From: Thalassovita autumnalis
GTDB taxonomy: Bacteria; Pseudomonadota; Alphaproteobacteria; Rhodobacterales; Rhodobacteraceae
Assembly (NCBI RefSeq): GCF_001458255.1
Contig: NZ_CYSB01000009.1
Location: forward strand, 62,001-126,000
DNA length: 64,000 nt
Reading direction: 5' to 3'
Positions 36,075 to 45,195 of the stretch are shown here, in pieces. How positions within the stretch are numbered: the stretch's first letter is position 1; each line of letters starts with the position of its first letter. The notes beneath the pieces are model-generated. The model had not been told where the DNA came from and searched no databases. It worked only from the letters and a program-made list of their open reading frames with translations. The position numbers were made by a program, and so were the translations under genes.

Positions 36075-37238
36075 ATGCCCACCAAAAACCGCTTTGCTGA
36101 ACTGCAAAATGAGATCACCGAATGGCGCCGTGATCTGCACGAAAACCCTGAGATCCTGTTCGAAACCCACCGCACCAGCGCCATTGTGGCCGACAAGCTG
36201 AAAGAATTCGGCTGCGATGAGATCGTCACCGGCATCGGCCGCACCGGCGTTGTTGGCGTGATCAAAGGCAACAAGACCGGCTCGGGCAAGGTCATTGGCC
36301 TGCGCGCCGACATGGACGCGCTTCCGATCCACGAACAGACCGGTCTGGACTATGCCTCGAAAACCCCCGGTGCGATGCATGCCTGTGGTCACGATGGTCA
36401 CACCGCCATGCTGCTGGGGGCTGCGAAATACCTCAGCGAAACCCGCAACTTCGACGGCACTGTTGTGGTGATCTTCCAGCCCGCCGAAGAAGGCGGCGGC
36501 GGCGGTCGTGAAATGTGCGAAGACGGCATGATGGATCGCTGGGGCATTCAGGAAGTCTACGGCATGCACAACTGGCCGGGCCGCCCGCTGGGCAGCTTCG
36601 CCATCCGTCCGGGCGCCTTCTTTGCCGCCACCGACACCTATGAGATCGTCTTTGAAGGCCGCGGTGGCCATGCCGCCAAGCCGCAGGAAGTGATCGACAC
36701 CAATGTGATGACCGCCACGGCCGTGACCACGCTGCAGTCGATCGCCTCGCGCAATGCGGATCCGGTGGATCAGATCGTTGTGTCGGTGACCTCGATGGAA
36801 AGCTCCTCCAAGGCGTTCAACGTGATCCCGCAGCGCGTCACCATTCGCGGCACCGTGCGCACCATGTCCAAAGAGATGCGTGATCTGGCCGAAAAGCGGA
36901 TCAATGAGATCTGCAACGGCGTTGCGGCCACCTTTGGCGGCACCGCGGATGTGAACTACATGCGCGGCTATCCGGTGATGGTGAACCACGATGAGCAGAC
37001 CCAGTTTGCCGCCGATGTTGCCAAATCGATCACCGGCCAGTGCGACGAAGCCCCGCTGGTCATGGGCGGCGAAGACTTTGCCTTCATGCTGGAAGAGCGC
37101 CCCGGCGCCTATATTCTGGTCGGCAACGGCGACACCGCCGCTGTGCACCACCCGGAATATAACTTCAACGACGAAGCCATCCCCTCCGGCTGCAGCTGGT
37201 GGGCCGAGATCGTCGAACAGCGCATGCCCGCCGCCTAA
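36075..37238 (+). CDS. M20 amidohydrolase, hippurate hydrolase-like (copy 2)
   Basis: This 387-residue paralogue of the preceding gene shares long identical blocks, including SKTPGAMHACGHDGHTAMLL and ETRNFDGTVV. The metal ligands in RADMDALP, HACGHDGH, FQPAEEGGGGG and GGEDFAFMLEERPGAY are all kept. Differences lie mainly in the satellite domain (about residues 165-280), so the two copies probably prefer different acyl or amino acid groups. GGAAGGACG precedes the ATG. It is the last gene of the importer-hydrolase cluster and is followed by a strong terminator. Confidence 0.93.
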   Translation: MPTKNRFAELQNEITEWRRDLHENPEILFETHRTSAIVADKLKEFGCDEIVTGIGRTGVVGVIKGNKTGSGKVIGLRADMDALPIHEQTGLDYASKTPGAMHACGHDGHTAMLLGAAKYLSETRNFDGTVVVIFQPAEEGGGGGREMCEDGMMDRWGIQEVYGMHNWPGRPLGSFAIRPGAFFAATDTYEIVFEGRGGHAAKPQEVIDTNVMTATAVTTLQSIASRNADPVDQIVVSVTSMESSSKAFNVIPQRVTIRGTVRTMSKEMRDLAEKRINEICNGVAATFGGTADVNYMRGYPVMVNHDEQTQFAADVAKSITGQCDEAPLVMGGEDFAFMLEERPGAYILVGNGDTAAVHHPEYNFNDEAIPSGCSWWAEIVEQRMPAA

Positions 37239-37263
37239 TACGCCGGGTGCGTGATGAGATGAG

Positions 37264-37296
37264 AAAGCCGGGCAGGGGAACCTGTCCGGCTTTTTT
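37264..37296 (+). terminator. Rho-independent terminator after the M20 genes
   Basis: AGCCGGGCAGG (37266-37276) pairs with CCTGTCCGGCT (37281-37291), with one G-T wobble and a GGAA loop. Six T residues follow. It lies 27 bases past the stop of the second amidohydrolase gene. Confidence 0.9.
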
Positions 37297-38094
37297 GCGG
37301 CTGGTGAGGGGCTTTGGGCCGTTTTACCGGGGGGCGCCAATAAGACCCTCCTCCGTTTTGTTCGAGAGTCCTTTAGCGGACGAAGAATGAATTCGCTGCG
37401 GCTGCGCCAATGTCGGCTTTACGAAACGCATTTTGTAAAGACTGGTGCCACGCTGCCAACATGCGTAAAATGTACGAGGATGCAGTAATTTCCCAAATCC
37501 ACAGCTAGACACATCAATATTTTGACCAAGATGATGATTGACCATGTTCAAAGTACTTCATGCAGACCTGCATATTGGCGACACGGACCTAGCGAGGGGA
37601 GGTGATCCTCCTATGGGGTGCGCCGAGGGTGAATTTCAACCAACTGACGGCTTTGCGACGTTCCAATCATCTGTGCTGCCGCAATTACAAGATGAACAGG
37701 ATTACAAAATCTGGAATGGTTTGATCTTGAAGACGGAAGATGGGCGCCAAATTAGATGTGTCGATGTTACTTTGCATCTCGTTGAATTCGGTGACAATGG
37801 CACCGAAGCATTCGTGGATGCTCTTGGAGTGAGCGAACCGTCCTACGAAACGCTATTCCCGCAGCACGTTGAAGCCTACGAAAATCAATTCAAAGCATAG
37901 TGACTGAGGTGATTCAGCAGAGGCCACTTGATCCATTTTTGGGGCTAGCCTTGAAAACACGGACGTTTGTGCGACCTGCAGCATCTTACACCAAGGGCTC
38001 AATGCAGTCCTCAGTGTTACCGCATTTCCCCCAAGATGTGCTTGCAGTCCGTTGTTCCTCGCAAAACCTCGCCAACGAATGAGCCCATGGGGTC
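37297..38094. other. AT-richer patch, possible acquired segment
   Basis: Between the M20 terminator and the glycosyltransferase gene lie about 800 bases with visibly lower GC than either side. It contains one plausible gene (37544-37900). The 240 bases before it and 190 after hold no recognisable gene. No integrase, transposase, flanking repeat or tRNA was seen, so the origin is uncertain. Confidence 0.5.
37544..37900 (+). CDS. Hypothetical protein in AT-richer patch
   Basis: This 118-residue protein matches no family I can name. It begins MFKVLHADLHIGD and has a DPPMGCAEGEF segment near residue 22, a motif-like turn that I have the impression of seeing in other small unknown proteins but cannot place. 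The rest alternates short strands and acidic loops, with no signal peptide or membrane helix. No good ribosome-binding site precedes the ATG at 37544. GAGGTGATCC, a long match to the 16S anti-Shine-Dalgarno sequence, lies before an inner in-frame ATG at 37613, so a shorter form of 95 residues is possible. Codon use is AT-richer than its neighbours, suggesting transfer. Confidence 0.55.
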   Translation: MFKVLHADLHIGDTDLARGGDPPMGCAEGEFQPTDGFATFQSSVLPQLQDEQDYKIWNGLILKTEDGRQIRCVDVTLHLVEFGDNGTEAFVDALGVSEPSYETLFPQHVEAYENQFKA

Positions 38095-39153
38095 TTACCC
38101 CGCCAGCAGGTCCCGGTAGATCTTGATCAGCGCGTCGGCTTCTTGGTGCAGTTGGAACTGGTCCAGCACCCTTTGGCGGGCATTCTCAGACCATGTGGTC
38201 AGGCGGGTGGGGTCCGAAAGGATCGCTTGTGTCGCGGCGATCATTTGGTCCAGATCGCCGGGGTCAACCAGCGTGCCGGTTTCGCCTTCGGCGATCAGCT
38301 CTTCAAAGGCGCCGACGCGGGTTGCGATGGAGGGGGCGCCGCAGGCCATGGCCTCCAGCGGGGTGAGGCCGAAGCCTTCCCAGCGTTGCGGCGCAATGTA
38401 GAGGTCCAGCACCTGATAGTATTTCGCCATTTCCCAGACCGGCACCTCGGGCAGGAACAGAATCCGATCGCTAAGACCGGCGGCGGCAACCTTGTCTTTC
38501 AGGCCCTGTTCGAAATCCTTGTGCTGATCGGTGGCGCGGCCCATCACCAGACCGTAGGCCTCTGGGTGATTGGGCAGGGTGGCGATCATCGCATCGACAA
38601 AGACATCGGTGCCTTTCTGGGCGCGAATACGGCCGTAGCAGCCGATGAGTGTGCCGGTTTCTGGCAGGTTCAGTTCCGCGCGCAGGGCAGATTTATCCGC
38701 AGTGGGGCTGAATTGGTCAGCGTCAATGCCATGGTGGATGACGGTGGCGGGGCGGTCCAGATAGGCGGCGGTTTTGGCCGAGGTGGCGACAACCGCATCC
38801 ATCTGTGTGATCAGCCATTTGGTCAGCCCGGTGTGGTGACGCTGCGAGGCGGAGGTGAACATCAGCTTCAGCTCTTTGCGCAGGATATGTTTCAGCGCCA
38901 GACCACCCAGCATCTCGATGTTGCGCCGGGCGTGCCAGACCCGGGCGCCAGAAGGCCCTTTGCGTGACATGGTCAGCAGCGCGGACAGCGGCACATGTGG
39001 CACGTGATCGGGCATCACAGGCCCCACGGCGGCAATGGGCAGGGTTTCGGCCTGCAGGGGCACCAGACGGATCACCGTAGACGTCACACCGGACAGGCGG
39101 CGTTTGAAATTGGGGGCCAGCACATCCAGCGTCGCGGTTTTTGGCTGTGGCAT
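38095..39153 (-). CDS. Glycosyltransferase family 4-like
   Basis: This 352-residue protein is a GT-B glycosyltransferase of the GT4 type. The N-terminal domain has RRLSGVTSTVIRLVPLQ, an acceptor-side loop, and VIHHGIDADQFSP follows near residue 140. The C-terminal donor domain holds IGCYGRIRAQKGTDVFVDA and the E-x7-E motif in EGFGLTPLEAMACG (about residue 265). It probably adds a sugar to lipopolysaccharide core, because it follows waaA on the same strand after 72 bases. The ATG at 39153 has AAGGA at a good distance; the start at 39171 lacks one. The exact sugar and acceptor are unknown. Confidence 0.88.
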   Translation of the reverse strand: MPQPKTATLDVLAPNFKRRLSGVTSTVIRLVPLQAETLPIAAVGPVMPDHVPHVPLSALLTMSRKGPSGARVWHARRNIEMLGGLALKHILRKELKLMFTSASQRHHTGLTKWLITQMDAVVATSAKTAAYLDRPATVIHHGIDADQFSPTADKSALRAELNLPETGTLIGCYGRIRAQKGTDVFVDAMIATLPNHPEAYGLVMGRATDQHKDFEQGLKDKVAAAGLSDRILFLPEVPVWEMAKYYQVLDLYIAPQRWEGFGLTPLEAMACGAPSIATRVGAFEELIAEGETGTLVDPGDLDQMIAATQAILSDPTRLTTWSENARQRVLDQFQLHQEADALIKIYRDLLAG

Positions 39154-39225
39154 CCGGGTATCCTTGCGCATCAGTTCAGGCGTTGTGGCCCCAAGTTACT
39201 GCAGCCCACGTCTCTTCGGCCCTGT

Positions 39226-40524
39226 CTAGCCGTCTTTCAGCAGTGCGGAAAGCTCTGAAATCATCTGATCCAACCCCTGCATCTGGCCACGGGCAAAACC
39301 CTGCGCGGCGGCGCTTTCGGCGGCGCGGTGATCGGAATCGTTCAGCAGAATGGTGAGGGCCTGTACCAGCTCAGCACTGTCGGACACTTCGACCGATCCG
39401 CCTGCCTTGGCAAACTCGGCGTAGCTTTCCGCGAAATTGGCAAACAGGGGACCGTGCAGCACCACCGCGCCGGCATGGGCCGGCTCAAACGGGTTATGGC
39501 CGCCCACCGGCGTCAGGGACCCGCCCAGAAACACCAGCGGCGACAGGCTGTAAAACAGACCCATCTCCCCCAAGGTATCGGCCAGATAGACCTGCGCGGT
39601 GGGCGCATCACCGCGGCTGCGCAGGCTGTGGCGCAGCCCGGCATTGGCGATCATCTGTTCAATCTCAGGGGCGCGTTCCGGGTGACGTGGCACCAGCACC
39701 AGCAACAGGTCCGGGTGGTCGTTCAACAACGCTTTATGCGCTTCCAGCACCGCCAGTTCCTCACCCGGATGGGTCGAGGCGGCGATCCAGATCGGGCGTG
39801 CGCCGATATGCTTTTGCAGCTGGCTCAGCGCTTCGGTCGGGACCGGCAGCGGGCCTGCGGCGGACTTCAGGTTCTGCCCTTTGGCGCAGCGCGATGGCTC
39901 TGCACCCAGCGTCAGCAACCCGTCCAGCGTGGCCTGATCCTGGGTGCGGATCAGCGCGAAGCGATCCAGCAGCATTTTGGCAGAGGCGGGGAATTTCCCC
40001 CAATTGCGCAACGATCCTTTCGACATGCGGGCGTTCAGCAGGGCCAGAGGCGCCACAGCCCCGGCACGCATGATCATCTGCGGCCACAGCTCACTTTCGA
40101 CAAAGGCGACCAAATCCGGGGTCCAATGGTCCAAGAACCGGCGCAGGGCGCCTGTACTGTCCAGCGGGGCAAACTGGTGATGGCAGCGCGCGGGCAGGCG
40201 CTTGGCCACGATCTCGGCCGAGGTGGCCGTGCCAGAGGTTAGTAGGAACTGCAGCTCGGGGTGGCGCGCACCCATTGCCTCAATCAGGGTCAGCGCCGAC
40301 AGGCTCTCCCCGACGGAGGCCGCATGACACCACATCAGCTGGCCCGCCGGGCGGGGCAGCGTGGCATGGCCCAAACGCTCGCGCAGACGATCCGGGGCGA
40401 CACCCGCCGCCGCCAGTTTTTTCGCCACTTTACGATAGGCCAAAGGCGCCGCCAGATTGGCGACGCCAGAGTAAATGCGATAGGTCAGGGTGGGCCCGGC
40501 GAGGGGGCCCCGATCTGCGGGCAT
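39226..40524 (-). CDS. waaA: 3-deoxy-D-manno-octulosonic acid transferase
   Basis: WaaA (KdtA) transfers Kdo from CMP-Kdo to lipid A precursor on the inner leaflet, an essential step of lipopolysaccharide assembly. The 432-residue protein shows LMWCHAASVGES near residue 64, with the catalytic Glu, VAFVESELWPQMI near 140, RHPERAPEIEQM and the donor-site block GGSLTPVGGHNPFEPA near 340. A hydrophobic N-terminal stretch (about 14-30) anchors it to the membrane. AAGGA precedes the ATG, and the moaA stop is 9 bases upstream, so moaA, waaA and the glycosyltransferase probably form one transcript. Confidence 0.95.
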   Translation of the reverse strand: MPADRGPLAGPTLTYRIYSGVANLAAPLAYRKVAKKLAAAGVAPDRLRERLGHATLPRPAGQLMWCHAASVGESLSALTLIEAMGARHPELQFLLTSGTATSAEIVAKRLPARCHHQFAPLDSTGALRRFLDHWTPDLVAFVESELWPQMIMRAGAVAPLALLNARMSKGSLRNWGKFPASAKMLLDRFALIRTQDQATLDGLLTLGAEPSRCAKGQNLKSAAGPLPVPTEALSQLQKHIGARPIWIAASTHPGEELAVLEAHKALLNDHPDLLLVLVPRHPERAPEIEQMIANAGLRHSLRSRGDAPTAQVYLADTLGEMGLFYSLSPLVFLGGSLTPVGGHNPFEPAHAGAVVLHGPLFANFAESYAEFAKAGGSVEVSDSAELVQALTILLNDSDHRAAESAAAQGFARGQMQGLDQMISELSALLKDG

Positions 40525-40533
40525 GGTCCGTCC

Positions 40534-41553
40534 TTAGCCGCCGGTGTGGCTCATGTGGCGCGACATCTTTCCGCCCACTTCCTGACGGGAATAGTCAAAG
40601 TCGTGGCCCTTGGGTTTCAGACCGATTGCAGCGCGGATCGCCTCATAGAGTGGCTCTTCGTGGTCGGGGTTGTTGCGCAGGGCAGGGCGCAGGTCTTGCC
40701 AGCCCTCCTGACCCAGACAGGTGTAGATCTCACCGGTGCAGGTCAGCCGCACGCGGTTGCAGCTTTCGCAGAAATTATGGGTCATCGGGGTGATCAGCCC
40801 CACCTTCTGGCCGGTTTCCTCCAGACGGATGTAGCGCGCCGGGCCGCCGGAACGTTCGGCCAGATCGGTGATCTGATATCGTTCACCCAGCTGGGCGCGC
40901 AGATCGGTCAGCGGCCAATATTGGTCCAGACGATCCTCATTGCCGATATCGCCCATCGGCATCACCTCAATGAAGGTGATATCCATGTCACGCTCATTGC
41001 ACCATTCGACCATGTCGAACAGTTCAACATCGTTGAAGCCCTTAAGGGCCACCGCGTTGATCTTGACCCGCATCCCGGCCTTTTGGGCGGCATCGATGCC
41101 TTTGATCACCTGCGGCAGACGGCCCCAACGGGTGATGTCCGCGAATTTCTGATCATCCAGCGTATCAAGTGAGATGTTCACCCGGCGCACGCCAGCGGCA
41201 TAGAGGTCATCGGCAAAGCGCGCCAGCTGTGATCCGTTGGTCGTCAGCGTCAGCTCTTTCAGCGCGCCGCTGTCCAGATGGCGCGACATGGCGTCAAAAA
41301 ATGTCATGATGCCCCGGCGCACCAGAGGTTCACCACCGGTGATGCGCAGCTTTTCAACGCCAAGGTTGATAAAGGCCGAACACATCCGGTCCAGCTCTTC
41401 CAGCGTCAGCAATTCCTTTTTCGGCAGGAACTTCATGTCTTCGGACATGCAATAGACGCAGCGGAAATCGCAGCGGTCGGTCACCGAAATGCGCAGGTAT
41501 GTGATCGCACGCGCAAAGGGATCGATCAGTGGGGGCAGGGTCTTGATGCTCAT
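40534..41553 (-). CDS. moaA: GTP 3',8-cyclase (molybdenum cofactor biosynthesis)
   Basis: MoaA is a radical SAM enzyme that starts molybdopterin synthesis from GTP. The 339-residue protein has the radical SAM cluster C-x3-C-x2-C in [12 protein letters not shown] (about residue 26). [11 protein letters not shown] holds the SAM-binding GGE motif. The second cluster lies in [22 protein letters not shown] near the C-terminus, and the protein ends with the needed Gly-Gly. The ATG at 41553 ([13 protein letters not shown]) agrees with the family; the start at 41589 adds Arg-rich residues. Its coupling to waaA is not functional in any obvious way. Confidence 0.96.
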   Translation of the reverse strand: MSIKTLPPLIDPFARAITYLRISVTDRCDFRCVYCMSEDMKFLPKKELLTLEELDRMCSAFINLGVEKLRITGGEPLVRRGIMTFFDAMSRHLDSGALKELTLTTNGSQLARFADDLYAAGVRRVNISLDTLDDQKFADITRWGRLPQVIKGIDAAQKAGMRVKINAVALKGFNDVELFDMVEWCNERDMDITFIEVMPMGDIGNEDRLDQYWPLTDLRAQLGERYQITDLAERSGGPARYIRLEETGQKVGLITPMTHNFCESCNRVRLTCTGEIYTCLGQEGWQDLRPALRNNPDHEEPLYEAIRAAIGLKPKGHDFDYSRQEVGGKMSRHMSHTGG

Positions 41554-41658
41554 GGACAAGAACCTATGCCGCCGCCCCCGGCGCGGCAAGGGTAAGATTG
41601 TCCGATTTCGTGTCCGTGCTTTGTTGATTGGGGGTCAGAATGGGCGTAGCCTTGGGGC

Positions 41659-42123
41659 ATGAAACAGATTGCCTTGATCCTTTTGCCCGCCTTTGTCCTC
41701 AGCGCCTGTTCCGATCTGCCGCTGATGGAAAACCTCACTGATCGTCCCTGGCTGCGTGAAGCGCCGGGCAGCAATACGCAAACCGCGCAGTCGCTGCCGG
41801 ATACGGGCGATATTGAGGTGGCTGCATTGCCGGATCCTGATCCTGAGGCCGCGCGCCCGGAACCGGCGGCCAGCGGTCTGTTGGGCACCACCGTTGCCTC
41901 ACTCGGGGATGCCACCCGCGAAGGCTTCTGGATGGAAACCCCGCTGGTGGACACCGCAACCAAAGGCAAAGTGCGCTACCCCAAAACCGGCCGGGAGGTG
42001 AAGGTGGACCTGATCCCACGGGCGGGTGCAGTCTCAGCGGGCTCGTCGCTGTCCCTGGGGGCGATGCGTCTTCTGGATGTGCCGCTGACCGGATTGGCTG
42101 AGGTTGAGGTGTTCCAGCTCTAG
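41659..42123 (+). CDS. Small lipoprotein of unknown function
   Basis: This 154-residue protein has a lipoprotein signal peptide: MKQIALILLPAFVLSAC with lipobox LSAC and Cys17. The mature N-terminal part is a Pro/Asp/Ala-rich linker to about residue 75. A conserved-looking block GLLGTTVASLGDATREGFW is followed by KVRYPKTGREVKVDLIP. Similar Roseobacter proteins have been labelled D-galactarate dehydratase, which the sequence does not support. It likely sits in the outer membrane or on the periplasmic face. A small membrane protein gene follows after 26 bases. Confidence 0.75.
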   Translation: MKQIALILLPAFVLSACSDLPLMENLTDRPWLREAPGSNTQTAQSLPDTGDIEVAALPDPDPEAARPEPAASGLLGTTVASLGDATREGFWMETPLVDTATKGKVRYPKTGREVKVDLIPRAGAVSAGSSLSLGAMRLLDVPLTGLAEVEVFQL

Positions 42124-42149
42124 GGCTGTTTTACCTGTCGGAGGGGCTG

Positions 42150-42521
42150 ATGCTGACGACTGTGGCCTATGCCTACGCTATGATCTGCTGCTGCGTGATC
42201 GGGTTTCAGATCGCACTGATCGCCGGTGCGCCCTGGGGTCGTATCACGCAGGGCGGGCAGGTCGATGGCCCGCTGCCGCGCCGGGGGCGGATCCTTGCCG
42301 CGGTTTCGATCTGTATCTTGGCCTTTATGGCCCTTTCGGTTCTCTCAATCGCCGGGTTGGTCGTGGACTGGCCGAAATGGACGATCTGGGTGGCGCTGGC
42401 GGTGCAGGCGCTGTCTGCATTGGCCAATTGGATCACCCCGTCTGCACCGGAACGTCGCCTGTGGGGGCCGATCACAACGGTGATGCTGCTCTGTGCGGGC
42501 TATGTGGCCCTGAGCGCCTGA
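42150..42521 (+). CDS. Small four-helix membrane protein
   Basis: This 123-residue protein has four hydrophobic segments (about residues 4-26, 48-70, 76-94 and 103-121). Between the first two lies the polar loop GAPWGRITQGGQVDGPLPRR, which is likely cytoplasmic given its Arg residues. No catalytic motif is seen. GGAGGGGCTG precedes the ATG. It follows the small lipoprotein gene closely and may be co-transcribed with it. The function is unknown. Confidence 0.75.
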   Translation: MLTTVAYAYAMICCCVIGFQIALIAGAPWGRITQGGQVDGPLPRRGRILAAVSICILAFMALSVLSIAGLVVDWPKWTIWVALAVQALSALANWITPSAPERRLWGPITTVMLLCAGYVALSA

Positions 42522-42545
42522 ACGCAGGTCGTCAGAGGTAACAAA

Positions 42546-42582
42546 AGCAAAAGCCCCGCCGGATTGGCGGGGCTTTGTTATT
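42546..42582. terminator. Bidirectional terminator between convergent genes
   Basis: AAGCCCCGCC (42551-42560) pairs with GGCGGGGCTT (42566-42575) around a 5-base loop. A T-rich tail (TTTGTTATT) follows on the plus strand, and the minus strand reads CTTTTGTT. It sits between the small membrane protein gene and the convergent AlkD-like gene and can serve both. Confidence 0.85.
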
Positions 42583-42597
42583 GATCAGGCAGGTTGC

Positions 42598-43377
42598 TCA
42601 GGCCAGTTCATCCGGCAGGTCGGTGATATCCGGGCCATCGTATCCGCCCTCATCCTGCCATTCGGGCCGCGGCTGTTTGGCGGCGGCGCCTTCGGGTTTC
42701 GGGGGCAGATGTTTGCCAGCCTCCTTGCGGGCAAAAGGCTTCATCGCTTTGCCATGTTCACGCAGGAAGGTGATGACGCGGTCGGCGTCATGTTTGCTGA
42801 GATCGCGCAGCCACCAGGCTACGGATTTCTGGATGAACCACTCAGGATCCTGCACATAGCCCGCCGCCCAGGTCAGCACCCGTTCGCGGATTTCCAGATC
42901 CTGCGGTTTGGGGTTGTTCTGTTTGGTCCAAGGCAGGGTGATGACCATCGCCGCGCGCCGGGTCCAGTGATCGGGGGAAGAGGTCCAGACCTCCACCTCA
43001 TCCAGACGGGACGGATCGGCAACCACCCGTTTCTGACCGGCCATCATGGCGTGATCGGCAATTGCCCAGCTGTCGAAATCCTTCACCCAAGAGGTGATCA
43101 ACTCCCAGACCGGCTGATCGCCCTTGATCCGCGCCTGTGTCAGCAGTTTTGCGGCCGCCAGACGGCATTCAAAGATATTGCTGTCCCAAAGGGCGCGGGC
43201 CAGATCGACGCGGCCCTGCACATCCAGACCTTTGCGCCACTCTTTGGCCAGGTCATTGATCGCCGGGTTGGGCACGCCCAGGTATTCGCGTGGCACCTTG
43301 TGATACTCGGCCATGCCTACGGCGCGGCCGGGTTCAACATGGGCCTTTAGCGCGGCCAGCGCCTCTTCATAGGTCAT
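42598..43377 (-). CDS. DNA alkylation repair protein (AlkD-like)
   Basis: This 259-residue protein has the HEAT-like helical repeats of the AlkC/AlkD glycosylases, which remove bulky or positively charged alkylated bases. Typical are the early PNPAINDLAKEWRKG, IFECRLAAAKLL, DFDSWAIADHAM with the active-site Asp region, HWTRRAAMVITLPW and FIQKSVAWWLRDLSK. The C-terminus is a Lys/Pro-rich tail. Its ATG overlaps the glmS stop as ATGA, so it is translated with glmS although the functions differ. Confidence 0.85.
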   Translation of the reverse strand: MTYEEALAALKAHVEPGRAVGMAEYHKVPREYLGVPNPAINDLAKEWRKGLDVQGRVDLARALWDSNIFECRLAAAKLLTQARIKGDQPVWELITSWVKDFDSWAIADHAMMAGQKRVVADPSRLDEVEVWTSSPDHWTRRAAMVITLPWTKQNNPKPQDLEIRERVLTWAAGYVQDPEWFIQKSVAWWLRDLSKHDADRVITFLREHGKAMKPFARKEAGKHLPPKPEGAAAKQPRPEWQDEGGYDGPDITDLPDELA

Positions 43378-45194
43378 TCTACAGTCACCGATTTTGCGAG
43401 GTTGCGCGGCTGGTCCACATCGGTGCCCTTGGCAACGGCGGTGTGGTAGGCCAGCAGCTGTGCAGGCACTGCGTATAGAATGGGCGACAGCACGGGGTCA
43501 ATGGCGGGCAGGGTGATGGTCTGCCAGGCATCGCCTGCGGCTTCAACTGTACCCTCGGCGTCAGTGACCAGCATCACCTTGCCACCACGGGCCAGAACCT
43601 CCTGCATGTTTGACACGGTCTTATCAAACAACCCGTCGCGCGGCGCCATGACAACCACCGGCAGGTGTTTGTCGATCAGCGCAATGGGGCCGTGCTTCAA
43701 CTCACCCGATGCATAGGCCTCGGCGTGGATGTAGCTGATTTCTTTGAGTTTCAAGGCGCCTTCCAGCGCCAGCGGGTACATCAACCCACGGCCCAGGAAC
43801 AGGACATCGCTGGCCTCAGACAGTTTGCGTGCGGCATTGGCGATGTTGCCGTCCTGCTCCAGCGCGGTGTTCAGCGTGTTGGGCAGGGCGCGCAGGGCGG
43901 ACAGCAGATCGCTCAACCGTTCCGGCGTCAGGGTGCCGCGCTGTTCGGCTGCTTTCAGGGCCATCATCAACAGAACCGTCAACTGACAGGTGAAGGCCTT
44001 GGTCGAGGCGACACCAATTTCAGCACCGGCCAGAATCGGCAGTGCGAGGTCGCTTTCCCGCGCGATGGAGCTTTCGGGGACGTTGACCACGGACAGGATT
44101 TTGTCAGCCTTGCCGTCGCAATAGCGCAACGCTGCCAGCGTGTCGGCGGTTTCGCCCGACTGGCTGACAAACAGCGCCACGGTGCGGGCGGGGATCGGTG
44201 GTTCGCGGTAGCGGAACTCGGACGCGATATCGACCTCCACCGGCATCTGCGCCAGCTGTTCGAACCAGTACTTCGCGGTCAGACAGGCGTAGTAAGCGGT
44301 GCCACAGGCCACCATGGTCATCCGGTCGATTTGGGTGAAGTCCAGATCACCGGGCAGGGCCACCGCGTTGCCGTCATCGCTGAGGTAATGGCGCACCGCC
44401 TCACCGATCACGCGGGGCTGTTCGGCGATTTCCTTGGACATGAAGTGTTTGTGGCCACCCTTGTCCACGCGGGCGTCATCCATGCGGATGGTGCGCATTT
44501 CGCGGTTGGCCAACTCCCCTTGGGCATCGCGGATCACCAGTGAGGTGCGGGTCAACACGGCCCAGTCGCCCTCTTCCAGATAGGTGATTTTATCGGTCAT
44601 GGGGGCCAAAGCGATGGCGTCGGAGCCGACGAACATCTCACCTTCCCCATGGCCGATCGCCAGGGGGGACCCTTTGCGGGCGGCGACCATCAGGTCCTCT
44701 TCGCCCTCAAACAGGAAGGCCAGCGCAAAAGCGCCATCCAACTGCGCCAGCGTGGCCTCGGCCGCATCCACCGGTGACAGCCCGTCCGCCATAAAGGCCT
44801 GGGTCATCAGGGCGATGGTTTCCGTGTCGGTTTCAGTGGTAAAACTGATGCCTTTATCGGCCAGCTCTGCCCGCAATTCGCGGAAGTTTTCGATGATCCC
44901 GTTGTGGACCACGGCGACAGGGCCGGCCTGATGCGGGTGGGCGTTGCCAATGGTCGGCGCGCCATGGGTGGCCCAGCGGGTGTGGCCAATGCCGGATTTC
45001 CCGGCCAGCGGTTCATGCACCAGCAGGTCCGACAGGTTTACCAGCTTGCCCACCGCGCGGCGACGATCCAACGTGCCGCCATTCACGGTGGCAATGCCCG
45101 CGCTGTCATAGCCGCGATATTCCAGACGTTTCAGCGCATCGACAAGGATCGGCGCAGCCTCATGGCTGCCGAGAACTCCAACAATACCGCACAT
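43374..45194 (-). CDS. glmS: Glutamine-fructose-6-phosphate aminotransferase (isomerizing)
   Basis: GlmS makes glucosamine-6-phosphate from fructose-6-phosphate and glutamine, feeding UDP-GlcNAc for peptidoglycan and lipid A. The 606 residues are the normal length. After Met the catalytic Cys begins CGIVGVLG, the glutaminase domain has RWATHGAPT and HNGIIEN, and two SIS domains follow (near residues 285 and 455), with SQSGETADTLAALR typical. It ends PRNLAKSVTVE, the family tail. The start at 45194 is fixed by the need for Cys at position 2. glmU ends one base upstream; alkD overlaps downstream. Confidence 0.97.
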   Translation of the reverse strand: MCGIVGVLGSHEAAPILVDALKRLEYRGYDSAGIATVNGGTLDRRRAVGKLVNLSDLLVHEPLAGKSGIGHTRWATHGAPTIGNAHPHQAGPVAVVHNGIIENFRELRAELADKGISFTTETDTETIALMTQAFMADGLSPVDAAEATLAQLDGAFALAFLFEGEEDLMVAARKGSPLAIGHGEGEMFVGSDAIALAPMTDKITYLEEGDWAVLTRTSLVIRDAQGELANREMRTIRMDDARVDKGGHKHFMSKEIAEQPRVIGEAVRHYLSDDGNAVALPGDLDFTQIDRMTMVACGTAYYACLTAKYWFEQLAQMPVEVDIASEFRYREPPIPARTVALFVSQSGETADTLAALRYCDGKADKILSVVNVPESSIARESDLALPILAGAEIGVASTKAFTCQLTVLLMMALKAAEQRGTLTPERLSDLLSALRALPNTLNTALEQDGNIANAARKLSEASDVLFLGRGLMYPLALEGALKLKEISYIHAEAYASGELKHGPIALIDKHLPVVVMAPRDGLFDKTVSNMQEVLARGGKVMLVTDAEGTVEAAGDAWQTITLPAIDPVLSPILYAVPAQLLAYHTAVAKGTDVDQPRNLAKSVTVE

Positions 45195-45195
45195 C

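Noticed and set aside
37604-37615. GAGGTGATCC as a true ribosome-binding site for ATG 37613
   Set aside because: It encodes part of a motif-like DPPMG segment in the longer protein, so the match may be accidental; kept only as an alternative start.
37900-38082. 60-residue frame overlapping the end of the orphan gene
   Set aside because: It begins at GTG without a ribosome-binding site, resembles nothing known and is too short to support.
41659-42123. D-galactarate dehydratase label for the small lipoprotein
   Set aside because: The 154-residue protein is far too short and carries none of the dehydratase motifs.
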